Shown here one piece after another: positions 1 to 8,670 of a stretch of DNA of 64,000 nt. This DNA is from Paenibacillus tepidiphilus (GTDB lineage Bacteria > Bacillota > Bacilli > Paenibacillales > Paenibacillaceae), in the NCBI RefSeq assembly GCF_008635795.1, contig NZ_VWRQ01000019.1, forward strand, positions 62,001 to 126,000, written 5' to 3'. Position 1 is the first letter of the stretch. Every line of letters starts with the position of its first letter. The notes beneath the pieces are model-generated. The model was not told where the DNA came from. It searched no databases and saw only the letters and a program-made list of their open reading frames with translations. Made by a program: the position numbers and the translations under genes.

Positions 1-129
1 GGGACAAGCGTCCCCGCTGTATATCATGTCGGAGGCCCCAATGACCCCAAACTGTTACTGCAACAGTTCCCTGAAATGATCGATATAACCGATATATACG
101 TAGGGAATTTACGAGGCCGGAGGATGGTT

Positions 130-1287
130 ATGAATAAAAAGTTTACGGTATTCGCGCTGGTAGCCATGCTGGTCTGCCTGCTGATTCCGGCAGCCGGTAC
201 GGCGGCTGCAGATGGCATTCCGGAGCATACGGCAGCATTCTATGTCAATGATTTCGCGGACGTCATCGACCTGAAGACGGAGAATGCGCTGGTCCATGAA
301 GGGGTGCGCCTGCACCGGGATACCGGGGCGCAGGTGGTGCTGGCCACGGTGAAGTCCACGAACGGCATGCCGATGCAGGAGTTTGCCAACGCCCTGTTCA
401 ACCGCTGGGGTATAGGCAACGCTGCGCTGAACAACGGTGTCCTGCTGCTGCTCTCCGTGGAGGATGACAATTACTGGGCTGTGCAGGGCAAGGGGCTGAC
501 GGAGCCCCTGAGTGATGCGAAGCTGGCACAGATATTGGCTGCCGATCTGGAGCCTGATTTTGCCAAGAAGCAGTACAGCGCCGGTGCGCGCAAGACCTAT
601 AATACGTTAATCCGCAGTCTAGGCGGGGAGCCGGGTACCCATACCGGAAACAGGACCTATGTGGCAGATAACGCCGGCCTGTTCAAGCAGGTGACTAAAG
701 ATTATCTCAATCAGTCGGGCAACCGGTACAGGGAAACTACAGGCAGCGGGGTCTATGTCGTTACCATTACCAATCCGGGCCAGCAAACGCTCCAGGATTA
801 TACCTATGCCAAATTTGCTTCGGTCTATGCCGGACCCTCCGACGTGATGATCGTACTGGACATCGGTGGCGACAATTACCATGTGCTGCAGGGAAAAAAT
901 ATTGATGGCAGCCTGACAAACAGCCTGCTCGGAGACATCCTGGACCAGGAGATGGAGCCTTATTTCGCCCAGCGGAAATATGCGGAGGGAGCGACGGCAA
1001 CGGCTAATGCCATCTATTCCTTTCTGCTGGCCCGTGCAGACCAACGAATGGATGAGGCAAAGCCGGAAGCAGCGGCTGTGCCTGCGGCTGCGGCGCTGGT
1101 AAGCCCGGAATCCACGGAGCCGGTTATCAGACAGGAGGTTCCGCCTGTTACCGCCGGGCAGGGCTTGCGGATTGTCGGACTCTTCCTGATCGGTCTCCTG
1201 TTCATCAGCCTGAGAGTCTCACTCCGCAACCGGAGAATCGGTGACGGCAATGCCAGCAGCGGCGGGGGTGTCGGCAGACACCATTAG
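130..1287 (+). CDS. TPM-domain membrane-anchored protein with two TPM-like repeats
   Basis: This is a 385-residue secreted or membrane-anchored protein of the TPM (YgcG) family. Residues 1-27 form a signal peptide with a hydrophobic core ending near AAA. A first TPM-type domain spans about residues 35-180 (FADVIDLKT start, later NNGVLLLLSVEDDNYWAVQGKGL), and a second, more divergent copy about 190-320 repeats the pattern (DVMIVLDIGGDNYHVLQGK). One membrane helix near 345-363 is followed by a short basic, Gly-rich tail. Family members act at the cell surface, some in photosystem repair or as acid phosphatases; the substrate here is unknown. The start at 130 is chosen because GGAGG at 119-123 is correctly spaced; the frame is open leftward to the window edge, so an upstream start cannot be fully excluded. 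Having two TPM-like units in one chain is unusual. No partner gene such as lemA is visible. Confidence 0.8.
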   Translation: MNKKFTVFALVAMLVCLLIPAAGTAAADGIPEHTAAFYVNDFADVIDLKTENALVHEGVRLHRDTGAQVVLATVKSTNGMPMQEFANALFNRWGIGNAALNNGVLLLLSVEDDNYWAVQGKGLTEPLSDAKLAQILAADLEPDFAKKQYSAGARKTYNTLIRSLGGEPGTHTGNRTYVADNAGLFKQVTKDYLNQSGNRYRETTGSGVYVVTITNPGQQTLQDYTYAKFASVYAGPSDVMIVLDIGGDNYHVLQGKNIDGSLTNSLLGDILDQEMEPYFAQRKYAEGATATANAIYSFLLARADQRMDEAKPEAAAVPAAAALVSPESTEPVIRQEVPPVTAGQGLRIVGLFLIGLLFISLRVSLRNRRIGDGNASSGGGVGRHH

Positions 1288-1300
1288 TGAAATAGACATT

Positions 1301-1346
1301 AAAGCGGCAGGCTTCCGGTAATTGGAGACCTGCCGCTTTGTTATTT
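1301..1346 (+). terminator. Rho-independent terminator after the TPM gene
   Basis: An 11-bp stem (1301-1311 with 1329-1339, AAAGCGGCAGG/CCTGCCGCTTT) closes a 17-nt loop and is followed by a modest T-rich tail. It sits between two convergent genes and may serve both. Confidence 0.75.
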
Positions 1347-1380
1347 ACATGCTTTTTAATGAGAACAGATGAACTAGAGA

Positions 1381-2193
1381 TTATATGGGAAGGCCCGCGA
1401 AACAGAAGCGGATGACATCCACAATCCCGTGGGCGAGCATGGCGGAGGCGATATCGCGCTTTTGCTGCAGCAGGGCAAAGGGCAGGCCGAATAACAGGGC
1501 AAGAACCGTAGTGGAAACAACTCCCGACATCACGCCCCCGTTAATAAAGATGTCCGGCGTATGGATCAGCACATGCGGCATAATCATCATAAACATGACG
1601 GTGAGCCTTTGGGCTTTGGTTTCGATTCTGCCGTTCAGCAGCGTGAGACATAAGGCATAGAACAAGGTGCGGAAGGCGAGTTCTTCAAATATAGCCGGAC
1701 TTAGGGCCACGGTGAAATACTGCAGTCTGGGGCTGAAATCGCCTGAAGCGTTGCCGCCGATCAGCAAATTGACGTAACCGAGCAGCACACCTGCCGTTAC
1801 ACCTGTTAGCAGACTCACTGCAACGGAGCGCCTGTTCTTGCTGTTAAGAAACAGAAGCTTGCCTTCGCTGAATCTGTTGAAGGTGCTGAACACAGCCAGC
1901 GAAGCTAACAGAGTAAGGATACTGGTTTCTATCATGTTGAAGACGGATAGGTTAATGTAGGCCACAAAGACTGCTGCAGCGAACAATACGGAGAACAGGA
2001 TCTGCCGTTTCGTGGGGAGTTTATGCTTGATCAGAAGCAGCACACTGATAATCACTGTACATAGGCTCAGCAACAGCCACATTCTTGATCCTGGTCCGGG
2101 ATTATCGCTGGGGATGAGGAAATTCAATACAAAGAGCAGCAGATACCCGATAAACAAGGACCAGACACCTTTTAGGCTATGGGTAAACGTCAT
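1381..2193 (-). CDS. CPBP family intramembrane metalloprotease (Abi-like)
   Basis: This is a 270-residue integral membrane protein of the CPBP/CAAX-protease (Abi) family, whose members are glutamate/histidine intramembrane proteases or bacteriocin self-immunity proteins. Six to eight hydrophobic segments are visible. The three family motifs are intact: EELAFR at residues 170-175, His207/His211 in MPHVLIH, and HGIVD at 255-259. The start is supported by AAGGAG seven bases upstream on the minus strand. The gene is divergent from the LysR regulator at 2368, with 174 bp between them, so common control is possible. The substrate is not predictable; no bacteriocin genes are near. Confidence 0.85.
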   Translation of the reverse strand: MTFTHSLKGVWSLFIGYLLLFVLNFLIPSDNPGPGSRMWLLLSLCTVIISVLLLIKHKLPTKRQILFSVLFAAAVFVAYINLSVFNMIETSILTLLASLAVFSTFNRFSEGKLLFLNSKNRRSVAVSLLTGVTAGVLLGYVNLLIGGNASGDFSPRLQYFTVALSPAIFEELAFRTLFYALCLTLLNGRIETKAQRLTVMFMMIMPHVLIHTPDIFINGGVMSGVVSTTVLALLFGLPFALLQQKRDIASAMLAHGIVDVIRFCFAGLPI

Positions 2194-2312
2194 ATTCGTT
2201 CTCCTTCCGGATCTAAGCTATAATTTGATAACGAATTCATTTAGTCTATCACTATCCAGCATGCCGCGTTGTTAATTAACTCACTTCTGGATGGGCGCCG
2301 GGTTATATGCTA

Positions 2313-2324
2313 CGATAACTATCG
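2313..2324. promoter_or_regulatory. Candidate LysR-type operator (palindrome)
   Basis: The 12-bp perfect palindrome CGATAACTATCG lies about 45 bp upstream of the LysR start, in the region shared with the divergent CPBP gene. LysR regulators commonly bind such sites and repress themselves. The assignment rests only on position and symmetry. Confidence 0.35.
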
Positions 2325-2367
2325 GATCATACGGACAAGTGCCGGCGAATGAGAAGGAGGGACAGGG

Positions 2368-3300
2368 TTGACCTTACAGCAGCTCCGTTACGCCATTGAA
2401 ATTGCCAACAGCGGCTCGATGAACGAAGCGGCCAAACGGCTCTTTGTGTCACAGCCGAGCCTCTCCAATGCGGTTAAGGAGCTGGAGAACGAGCTGGGGA
2501 TAACGATTTTTGAGCGGACGAACCGGGGAATCAGCATTTCGGCGGAAGGCATGGAGTTTCTGGGCTATGCCCGGCAAATCATAGAGCAGGCCGATTTCAT
2601 GGAGAACCGGTATACCGGGAAGAAGCGCAGTGCGATTTATTTCTCGGTCTCCTCGCAGCACTATGCGTTCGCGGTAGATGCCTTTGCGCAGCTCATGAAC
2701 GAAAGCGGAATTGCAGAGTACCGCTTCTCCTTCCGCGAAACCCAGACCTACGAGGTAATCGAGGATGTACGGACACTGCGAAGCGATCTCGGTATTCTTT
2801 ATATCAGCGAGAGTAATTATAAAGTGATGAACAAGCTGTTCAGCGACGGCAATCTGAAATTCACGCCGTTGTTCAACACGAATCCGCATGTCTATGTGCG
2901 GGCGGGACATCCATTAGCCGTCAAGGAAATGATTGCGGAAGAAGACACGCTGCCTTATCCGTACATTACCTTTGAACAGGGAGACAATAACTCGCTGCAT
3001 TTCTCGGAGGAAATGCTCAGCTTCACACAGATCGAGAAGAATATCCAGGTGACGGACCGGGCCACACTGACCAATCTGCTTCTGGGCAGCGACGCCTACA
3101 CCGTAGGTACCGGCATTCTCGCTTCCGCGCTGAACGGCAACGGGCTGGTAACGGTCCCTTACGACAGCGGCGAGATGTTCACTGTGGGCTGGATCGCCCA
3201 TAAAGACCGCAAGCCCAGCGAGATTATGTCCGCGTATATCGAGATCCTGAATGATCTCGTAACCGGCAGTTCCTTCAATCTCAATCAATTCCTATTATAG
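2368..3300 (+). CDS. LysR family transcriptional regulator
   Basis: A 310-residue LysR-type regulator. The N-terminal winged HTH (residues 1-60, with RLFVSQPSLSNAVKELENELG as the recognition helix region) is clear, and the rest is the usual periplasmic-binding-protein-like effector domain. The start is TTG at 2368, preceded by AAGGAGG at 2354-2360. The next gene, a methionine-synthase-like enzyme, begins 17 bp after the stop in the same direction, so the pair is probably one operon. That makes a sulfur-amino-acid effector plausible (MetR or CysL-like), but this is inferred from context only. A palindrome at 2313-2324 may be an autoregulatory operator. Confidence 0.88.
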   Translation: MTLQQLRYAIEIANSGSMNEAAKRLFVSQPSLSNAVKELENELGITIFERTNRGISISAEGMEFLGYARQIIEQADFMENRYTGKKRSAIYFSVSSQHYAFAVDAFAQLMNESGIAEYRFSFRETQTYEVIEDVRTLRSDLGILYISESNYKVMNKLFSDGNLKFTPLFNTNPHVYVRAGHPLAVKEMIAEEDTLPYPYITFEQGDNNSLHFSEEMLSFTQIEKNIQVTDRATLTNLLLGSDAYTVGTGILASALNGNGLVTVPYDSGEMFTVGWIAHKDRKPSEIMSAYIEILNDLVTGSSFNLNQFLL

Positions 3301-3317
3301 TGCAGCAGGAGGGAAGT

Positions 3318-4433
3318 ATGAGTAATCCAGTGATCGGAACCAAACGCAGCGCCCCGCCGTTCCGTTATGATATCGTCGGCAGCTTTCTGCGCCCGGAAGG
3401 TCTCAAAGCAGCGCGCAGCCGGTATGAAGCGGGGGAGCTATCGGCTGCAGAGCTTACCGTAATTGAAAATGCGGAGATTGCGGAGCTGGTCCGGCAGGAA
3501 AAAGCGCTGGGCCTGCAGGCGGTGACGGACGGCGAATTCCGCCGTTCCTGGTGGCATCTTGATTTCTTCTGGGGAGTGGAAGGCACGGAGAAGATTACGC
3601 TGCACTCACCGGGCGCAGCCAAAGATAGCGCCAAGCGGGCCGAGAGCTTCCGGATCGCATCCAGAATCGGCTTCGGCGACCATCCGATGCTTGGCCACTT
3701 CCGCCAGCTGCAGGAGATGGCCGGTGACACACCGGCCAAGATGACCATTCCTTCGCCCGCGCTCTTTCATTTTGTCCAGGATCATAACGGCAATGCTGTC
3801 TACCCGGACAAGGAAACGCTCTACAGCGACATTATTGCCGTGTACCGGAGGGCGATCCAGGCATTCTATGAAGCAGGCTGCCGTTACCTGCAGCTTGATG
3901 ATACTACATGGGGCACCTTGTGCAGCGGCCGGCACCGTGCCTATCTCCGCAGCCGCGGCATTGACCCCGATCAGCTGGCACGCGACTATGTTGGGCTGAT
4001 CAACGGGAGTATTGCCGGGCGGCCGGAGGATATGACCATTGCGCTGCATGTATGCCGCGGCAATAACCGCTCCACCTGGTTTGCCGCCGGCGGCTATGAG
4101 CCAATCGCCGAGACCTTGTTCGGGGAGGCGAATGTCGATGCGTTCTTCCTTGAGTACGACAATGAACGCTCCGGCGATTTTTCACCGCTGCGCCATGTGC
4201 GGGACCAACTGGTCGTGCTGGGTCTGGTCACTACCAAGCACGGGGGACTCGAGAATAAGGAGCAGCTGAAGGCGCGGATTGCCGAAGCCGCCGAGGTGGT
4301 CCCCATCGACCAGCTATGCCTGAGCCCGCAATGCGGCTTCGCCTCCACGGAAGAAGGCAACATCCTGACGGAAGAAGAGCAGTGGGACAAGATCCGTCTG
4401 GTTATTGAGACGGCTAATGAGATATGGGTTTAA
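3318..4433 (+). CDS. B12-independent methionine synthase-like protein (YxjG/YxjH type)
   Basis: A 371-residue enzyme matching the C-terminal catalytic half of MetE, the short YxjG/YxjH type. It is expected to move a methyl group to homocysteine or a related thiol in methionine synthesis or salvage. Zinc ligands are visible as His244 and Cys246 (ALHVCRGN) and Cys339 (LSPQCGF), and the N-terminal DIVGSFLRP motif is typical. The start at 3318 has AGGAGGG upstream; an in-frame GTG at 3300 overlapping the LysR stop is less likely. In B. subtilis the homologues are S-box controlled; no S-box is visible here, and the adjacent LysR gene may take that role. Confidence 0.87.
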   Translation: MSNPVIGTKRSAPPFRYDIVGSFLRPEGLKAARSRYEAGELSAAELTVIENAEIAELVRQEKALGLQAVTDGEFRRSWWHLDFFWGVEGTEKITLHSPGAAKDSAKRAESFRIASRIGFGDHPMLGHFRQLQEMAGDTPAKMTIPSPALFHFVQDHNGNAVYPDKETLYSDIIAVYRRAIQAFYEAGCRYLQLDDTTWGTLCSGRHRAYLRSRGIDPDQLARDYVGLINGSIAGRPEDMTIALHVCRGNNRSTWFAAGGYEPIAETLFGEANVDAFFLEYDNERSGDFSPLRHVRDQLVVLGLVTTKHGGLENKEQLKARIAEAAEVVPIDQLCLSPQCGFASTEEGNILTEEEQWDKIRLVIETANEIWV

Positions 4434-4438
4434 TTGCG

Positions 4439-4468
4439 GCCGTCCGTTCAGGGACGGCTGTTCTTTTT
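4439..4468 (+). terminator. Terminator of the LysR/methionine-synthase operon
   Basis: The stem GCCGTCC/GGACGGC with a 6-nt loop is followed by TGTTCTTTTT, immediately after the stop codon at 4433. Confidence 0.8.
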
Positions 4469-4509
4469 ACCCGGCTATCCTAATAAAGGACTCTTCAGCC
4501 CATACGTAT

Positions 4510-4758
4510 TCAGGAAGAAGCATCCTTCTTCACCATACGGGATTCCATTTCGTACAATCTCTCGGACATATATTCGAGATTCTCCAGCACCCGCGACAGA
4601 AACAGGAAGAAACAGCCCGACATGGCTCCCCCTACCCAATATGCAAGCAACAAGCTCCAGGCAAAGCCGCCGTCGCCATAATGGCTGCCAGCAACGATCC
4701 CTGCGATGAAAGCAACTGCGAACAGCAGACAGCCCAATCCGCTAAGCACTTTAACCAT
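4510..4758 (-). CDS. Small membrane protein of unknown function
   Basis: An 82-residue protein I do not recognise. Two transmembrane helices are visible (about residues 4-24 and 33-56), followed by a charged C-terminal amphipathic stretch rich in Glu, Arg and Lys (LENLEYMSERLYEMESRM). AAAGGAGGTG lies just upstream of the ATG on the minus strand, a near-perfect ribosome binding site, which argues that this is a real gene. It is monocistronic and convergent with the methionine-synthase operon. Topology suggests a short hairpin protein with a cytoplasmic coiled tail. Confidence 0.72.
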   Translation of the reverse strand: MVKVLSGLGCLLFAVAFIAGIVAGSHYGDGGFAWSLLLAYWVGGAMSGCFFLFLSRVLENLEYMSERLYEMESRMVKKDASS

Positions 4759-4914
4759 ATGCTACACCTCCTTTGATATTATTTACCCTGCATGACCCGT
4801 CAGTGTATTGTCAGCATAATATCAGTAGAATACACCCCTGGCCTGCATGATAAAATATACACAGAATACATATATATCCTACTCCATAATGGAAACTAAT
4901 AGGAGGTTGTATGC

Positions 4915-5397
4915 ATGGCATGGCCGGTTCATATTGTAGCGGTAGGGGGGTTAGTGGAATCGGACGAAGGGAAGATTCTGCTGGTCCAAACCATGCGTGG
5001 CGGCTGGGTGTTCCCCGGCGGACAAGTAGAAAGCGGAGAGAATCTGACCGATGCGCTGGTTCGTGAAATCAAGGAAGAAAGCGGAATCGATGTAACCGTA
5101 TCTTCATTGGTCGGTGTATATTCCAATACGTGTGTGTACAAGGGCATCGACGGTATAACCGATATCCCGACCAAAGTGATATTGGATTTCACCTGCAAGC
5201 CTACCGGTGGAGAGCTGACCACGTCCGACGAAACGACAGACAGCCGCTGGGTAGACAAGGATGAAGTGTTAAATCTGATTACAGCGCCGGCCATAAGAAC
5301 GCGTTATCAGGCTTATCTGGATTATAACGGCAAGACTGCGTATATGGAGTACGTGACGAGACCTGAATTCATTGTCAACCTGGACCGGACGGTATAG
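4915..5397 (+). CDS. Nudix hydrolase
   Basis: A 160-residue Nudix hydrolase, which cleaves nucleoside diphosphates linked to another moiety. The Nudix box occupies residues 36-58 and fits GX5EX7REXXEEXG completely (GQVESGE ... REIKEESGI). AGGAGG is at 4901-4906. The gene stands alone between a divergent small membrane protein and the lysine T-box. The substrate cannot be read from sequence. Two further Nudix genes occur in this window (9560 and 27586), but they are not close paralogues. Confidence 0.88.
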   Translation: MAWPVHIVAVGGLVESDEGKILLVQTMRGGWVFPGGQVESGENLTDALVREIKEESGIDVTVSSLVGVYSNTCVYKGIDGITDIPTKVILDFTCKPTGGELTTSDETTDSRWVDKDEVLNLITAPAIRTRYQAYLDYNGKTAYMEYVTRPEFIVNLDRTV

Positions 5398-5457
5398 CAG
5401 GGCTGCAGCAGCATCGGGGAATTGCGGGGGAATCCGGTCAGAATTCTTATTCTGCGG

Positions 5458-5487
5458 TTGACAATAGCCGCCGATCCGGTTTACAAT
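5458..5487 (+). promoter_or_regulatory. Sigma-A-type promoter for the lysK T-box leader
   Basis: TTGACA at 5458-5463 and TACAAT at 5482-5487 are separated by 18 bp. The predicted transcript would start near 5494, just before the T-box stem I region. Confidence 0.7.
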
Positions 5488-5493
5488 TCAATG

Positions 5494-5845
5494 CAAGTTA
5501 CAAAGTGTTAGCAACAAGCAAGCAGATGACAACCGCATGAACCACAAGCTATGACGAGAAGAGTAAGTAAGCAGCGTTGTTCCCAGAGAGCTCTAACCTT
5601 GGTGAAATAGAGCAGCAGTGCGCTTAACGAATAAAGTCTCCGAGCTTCATACGGAATTGGGCAACCGCGCGGCGCCCAAGGATGCTATGACGGGCGCTCC
5701 CGTTACAGAGCTAGGGTATAAGCGTAATGGCCGTACCCGAAGAGGTGACCATGGCGACATGGGCACGAACAGGGGTGGTACCACGGCGCTTACATAAGCT
5801 CCCGTCCTCAAGATGACAATCTTGGGGGCGGGGGCTTTTTTGCAT
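5494..5845 (+). promoter_or_regulatory. T-box riboswitch, lysine-specific (AAA specifier), with terminator
   Basis: This leader precedes lysyl-tRNA synthetase and has the T-box hallmarks. An AGTA element in stem I (GAAGAGTAAGTA) is followed by GAA at 5629-5631, one base, and AAA at 5633-5635, the expected specifier arrangement for a lysine codon. The T-box proper, GGGGTGGTACCACG, is at 5773-5786. Its TGGT would pair with the ACCA end of uncharged tRNA-Lys. The terminator is a 19-bp stem (5797-5815 with 5819-5838, GU pairs included) followed by a T-run. When uncharged tRNA binds, the T-box strand should form the antiterminator and permit lysK expression. The leader structure was traced by eye, not folded. 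Confidence 0.9.
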
Positions 5846-5884
5846 TTGCTTTGAATTTACTACTTGGAAACAGAGGTGCACATT

Positions 5885-7438
5885 ATGCATTGGTCCGAAA
5901 AAATAGCCGCCCGGCTTATCGCCGAACATCCGCAGCGTGAAACCTTCGTCTGCGCCTCGGGTATCAGCCCCTCCGGGCAGGTACACATCGGGAATTTCCG
6001 CGAGGTAGCGACAACCTGGTTTGTGGCAGAGGCGCTGCGGAAGCAAGGAAAGCAGGCGCGTTTTATCTTCTCCTGGGATGATTATGACCGGTTCCGCAAG
6101 GTGCCGGCCGGTATTGATCCGGGGTATGCCCAATATATTGGATTGCCTTATACCCAGGTGCCTTGTCCTTGCGGCCACCATGCCTCATACGCGGAGCATT
6201 ACGAACGGGAATTTGAAGCGGCGCTTGCCGTATTCGGCATTACTCCCGAATTCATCTACCAGAGCCGGGAATACCGCAGCGGCAGATACACCCATGGAAT
6301 TCTGCGCGCATTGTCGGCGAGGCAGGAAATCTATGATATCCTGATGGACTACAAGACAGGAGAGCGCAGCGCCGAAGAGAGAGAAGCCTACTATCCGGTT
6401 AACGTCTACTGCGAGCGTTGCGGCAAGGACACGACAACCGTACATGCTTTTGACGAAGAATCGCTCAATTTAATCTACAGCTGTACATGCGGATGCTACA
6501 ACACGCTGCATGTTCCGCAGGCCGGCAACCTGAAGCTCCAGTGGAAGATCGACTGGCCGATGCGCTGGGGTGTGGAAGAGGTGGTGTTCGAGCCCGGGGG
6601 CCGGGACCACTCTACGGCCAACGGCAGCTACGCCATCGCTTCGGTAATCGCGGAACGGATCTTCGGCCATGCACCGCCGGTATATGAGCCCTATGACTTC
6701 ATCAGCATCAAGGGGAGCTATGCCAAAATGTCCAGCTCCTCCGGGCACAACTATACTCCGGACGACCTGCTGAAAATTTATGCTCCCGGCAATATTCTCT
6801 TTCTATTCGCCAAATACCAGCCCGCTGCGGCCTTTACGGTCGGCCTGGATGACGATGTGCTGCGCAATTATCTGGAATACGAGCGGTACCTGAAGTCCTA
6901 TGCAGGCGGACCACTGCAGGATGACCTGCGGACGGCGGTGGAGCTGTCGCTGAGTGCCGGGAACGGCGGAAGTACTCCGGCATTCGGCCAGGTTGCGGCC
7001 TTGTTGCCGCTGGTGAACTTCGATCTGGACTTGACGCGGGAGCTGCTGGAGCGAAGCGGAGACAGCTTCAGCGAAGAGAGCTTCCAGGCGGTGACAGCCC
7101 GCGCCGGCTACTGGCTCCGCCATTGGGCACCGCATAAGCTCATTACGGTGAACGGGCAGCCGGACAGAGTGCTCTTTGCCTCGCTGGACGCTGAAATGCA
7201 GGGGTGGCTCAAGGAGCTATGCGGGCTGCTCAGCGCTGAGCCCATGCCTGAAGGGGAACTGATGGCCGCCGTCTACGACATCTGCCGCGTAGAAGACGCC
7301 AGAGTCTCGAAGCAGAACCATAAGCGCTTCTTCTCCGTCATTTACCAGCTGGTGCTGGGGCAGACGGAAGGGCCGCGCATCCCGCTGCTTGTTCAGGCCG
7401 TCGGTGCGCAGCGGCTGCTGGCACTGCTTGATTTGTGA
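5885..7438 (+). CDS. lysK: Class I lysyl-tRNA synthetase
   Basis: A 517-residue class I LysRS, the archaeal-type enzyme found in some Bacillales, unrelated in fold to the usual class II LysS. The HIGH-like motif is HIGN at residues 34-37 and the KMSKS-like motif is KMSSS at 281-285. A Cys pattern (CERCGKD ... CTCGC, about 175-205) suggests the zinc-binding insertion. ATG at 5885 is preferred because GAGGTG lies six bases upstream; a TTG at 5864 is in frame but lacks such a site. Expression is controlled by the T-box leader upstream. Such genomes often carry a second, class II enzyme elsewhere, which this window cannot show. Confidence 0.95.
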   Translation: MHWSEKIAARLIAEHPQRETFVCASGISPSGQVHIGNFREVATTWFVAEALRKQGKQARFIFSWDDYDRFRKVPAGIDPGYAQYIGLPYTQVPCPCGHHASYAEHYEREFEAALAVFGITPEFIYQSREYRSGRYTHGILRALSARQEIYDILMDYKTGERSAEEREAYYPVNVYCERCGKDTTTVHAFDEESLNLIYSCTCGCYNTLHVPQAGNLKLQWKIDWPMRWGVEEVVFEPGGRDHSTANGSYAIASVIAERIFGHAPPVYEPYDFISIKGSYAKMSSSSGHNYTPDDLLKIYAPGNILFLFAKYQPAAAFTVGLDDDVLRNYLEYERYLKSYAGGPLQDDLRTAVELSLSAGNGGSTPAFGQVAALLPLVNFDLDLTRELLERSGDSFSEESFQAVTARAGYWLRHWAPHKLITVNGQPDRVLFASLDAEMQGWLKELCGLLSAEPMPEGELMAAVYDICRVEDARVSKQNHKRFFSVIYQLVLGQTEGPRIPLLVQAVGAQRLLALLDL

Positions 7439-7529
7439 ACGGAATGTGCCGCACTTTACGGGAGTTGTCCCGCAGAGGTATAATAAAGCAGATTGTTTAT
7501 AAATCAAGTCGGAAAGCGAGCGCGAAACT

Positions 7530-8249
7530 ATGGGCCGTAAATGGAATAATATTAAAGAAAAGAAGGCGTCCAAGGACGCTAATACAAGTAAGGTTTACGC
7601 CAAATTCGGCGTGGAAATTTATGTGGCCGCCAAGAAAGGCGAGCCTGATCCTGAATCCAACCGTGCGCTGAAGGTGGTGCTGGAGCGCGCCAAAACCTAC
7701 AATGTGCCGAAGGCGATCATTGACCGTGCGCTGGAGAAGGCGAAAGGCGCCGGGGACGAGAATTATGTGGAGCTGCGCTATGAAGGCTTTGGGCCAAGCG
7801 GCTCGATGGTTGTCGTGGACGCATTGACTAACAATGTGAACCGTACCGCACCGCTTGTGCGTTCCGCGTTCGCCAAGAACGGCGGCAATATGGGCGTCAG
7901 CGGTTCGGTAACGTACATGTTCGATCCGACTGCCGTCATCGGTCTCGAAGGCAAATCGGCCGATGAGGTGATGGAGCTCCTGATCGAAGCGGATATTGAC
8001 GTTCGCGACGTGCTGGAAGAGGAAGAGGCGGTAATCGTCTATGCCGAGCCGGATCAGTTCCATGCCGTGCAAGAGGTGCTGCGCGGCGCCGGAGTCACGG
8101 ACTTCACAGTAGCCGAGCTGACACTGCTTCCGCAGAACTATGTCAGCCTGGACGGCGACGCTGCCGTGCAGTTCGAGAAGCTGATTGACGCGCTGGAAGA
8201 TCTGGACGACGTACAGCAGGTGTATCATAACGTGGATTCGGAAGAATAG
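7530..8249 (+). CDS. YebC/PmpR family protein (YeeN/YeeI subgroup)
   Basis: A 239-residue YebC-family protein. The N-terminus MGRKWNNIKEKKASKDA and the following KVYAKFGVEIYVAAKKG match the YeeN/YeeI subgroup rather than the canonical YebC, which begins MAGHSKWANIKHRK. Members were described as DNA-binding regulators; recent work on the family assigns some of them to helping ribosomes through proline stretches. The gene has its own terminator and lies 91 bp after lysK, so it may share that transcript. Its Shine-Dalgarno sequence is weak. Exact role here is not established. Confidence 0.9.
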   Translation: MGRKWNNIKEKKASKDANTSKVYAKFGVEIYVAAKKGEPDPESNRALKVVLERAKTYNVPKAIIDRALEKAKGAGDENYVELRYEGFGPSGSMVVVDALTNNVNRTAPLVRSAFAKNGGNMGVSGSVTYMFDPTAVIGLEGKSADEVMELLIEADIDVRDVLEEEEAVIVYAEPDQFHAVQEVLRGAGVTDFTVAELTLLPQNYVSLDGDAAVQFEKLIDALEDLDDVQQVYHNVDSEE

Positions 8250-8267
8250 AAGCAAGAGCAGAAGAAC

Positions 8268-8313
8268 AGGATGGACAAACGGAGAATTCTCCGCATTGTC
8301 CGTCCTTCTTTTG
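8268..8313 (+). terminator. Terminator after the YebC-like gene
   Basis: The outer stem AGGATGGACAA/TTGTCCGTCCT (one GT pair) encloses the inner palindrome GGAGAATTCTCC, followed by TCTTTTG. Confidence 0.8.
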
Positions 8314-8390
8314 TTATCTAAGGTATAATCTCTTTACTCCTCCGGTACACTAACTGACGATATCAATTATTAGCAAAAGGAGGAAGCAAC

Positions 8391-8570
8391 ATGGATCATG
8401 ACATGAAGCCCGACAAGAATCTGATCAATACGGTGGAAGAGCTCGCCCACACTCCGGTTACCAGCCAGCAGGCACAGCAGATGGAGCAAAAGAAGCTCGA
8501 CGTGCGTAAAGAAGCGCTAAGCGACGACAAAACCACTTACAAGAAAACCGAGGAGAACCGGTACAAGTAG
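8391..8570 (+). CDS. Small hydrophilic protein, 59 residues, unknown
   Basis: A 59-residue highly charged protein that I do not recognise, with no Cys and no hydrophobic segment. It starts MDHDMKPDKNLINTVEELA and ends in a Lys/Asp/Thr-rich tail (DDKTTYKKTEENRYK). AAAGGAGG at 8376-8383 gives ideal spacing to the ATG, and a strong terminator follows 23 bp after the stop. Composition is that of a small cytosolic or spore-associated protein of Bacillales, but no function can be claimed. It is easily missed by length cut-offs. Confidence 0.72.
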   Translation: MDHDMKPDKNLINTVEELAHTPVTSQQAQQMEQKKLDVRKEALSDDKTTYKKTEENRYK

Positions 8571-8592
8571 CCTGTGAGCTTCATAGAAAACG

Positions 8593-8622
8593 CAAAAACG
8601 GCGGTTCTCCGCCGTTTTTGTG
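8593..8622. terminator. Bidirectional terminator
   Basis: A perfect 12-bp stem, CAAAAACGGCGG with CCGCCGTTTTTG, encloses a TTCT loop. Its symmetric A/T flanks allow use by the small gene on the plus strand and by the convergent Xre/DUF2975 operon on the minus strand. Confidence 0.85.
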
Positions 8623-8670
8623 CTGTAACCTGATGGCTGGCGCCCGTGCATGGGCACTTCCGCTGCCATT

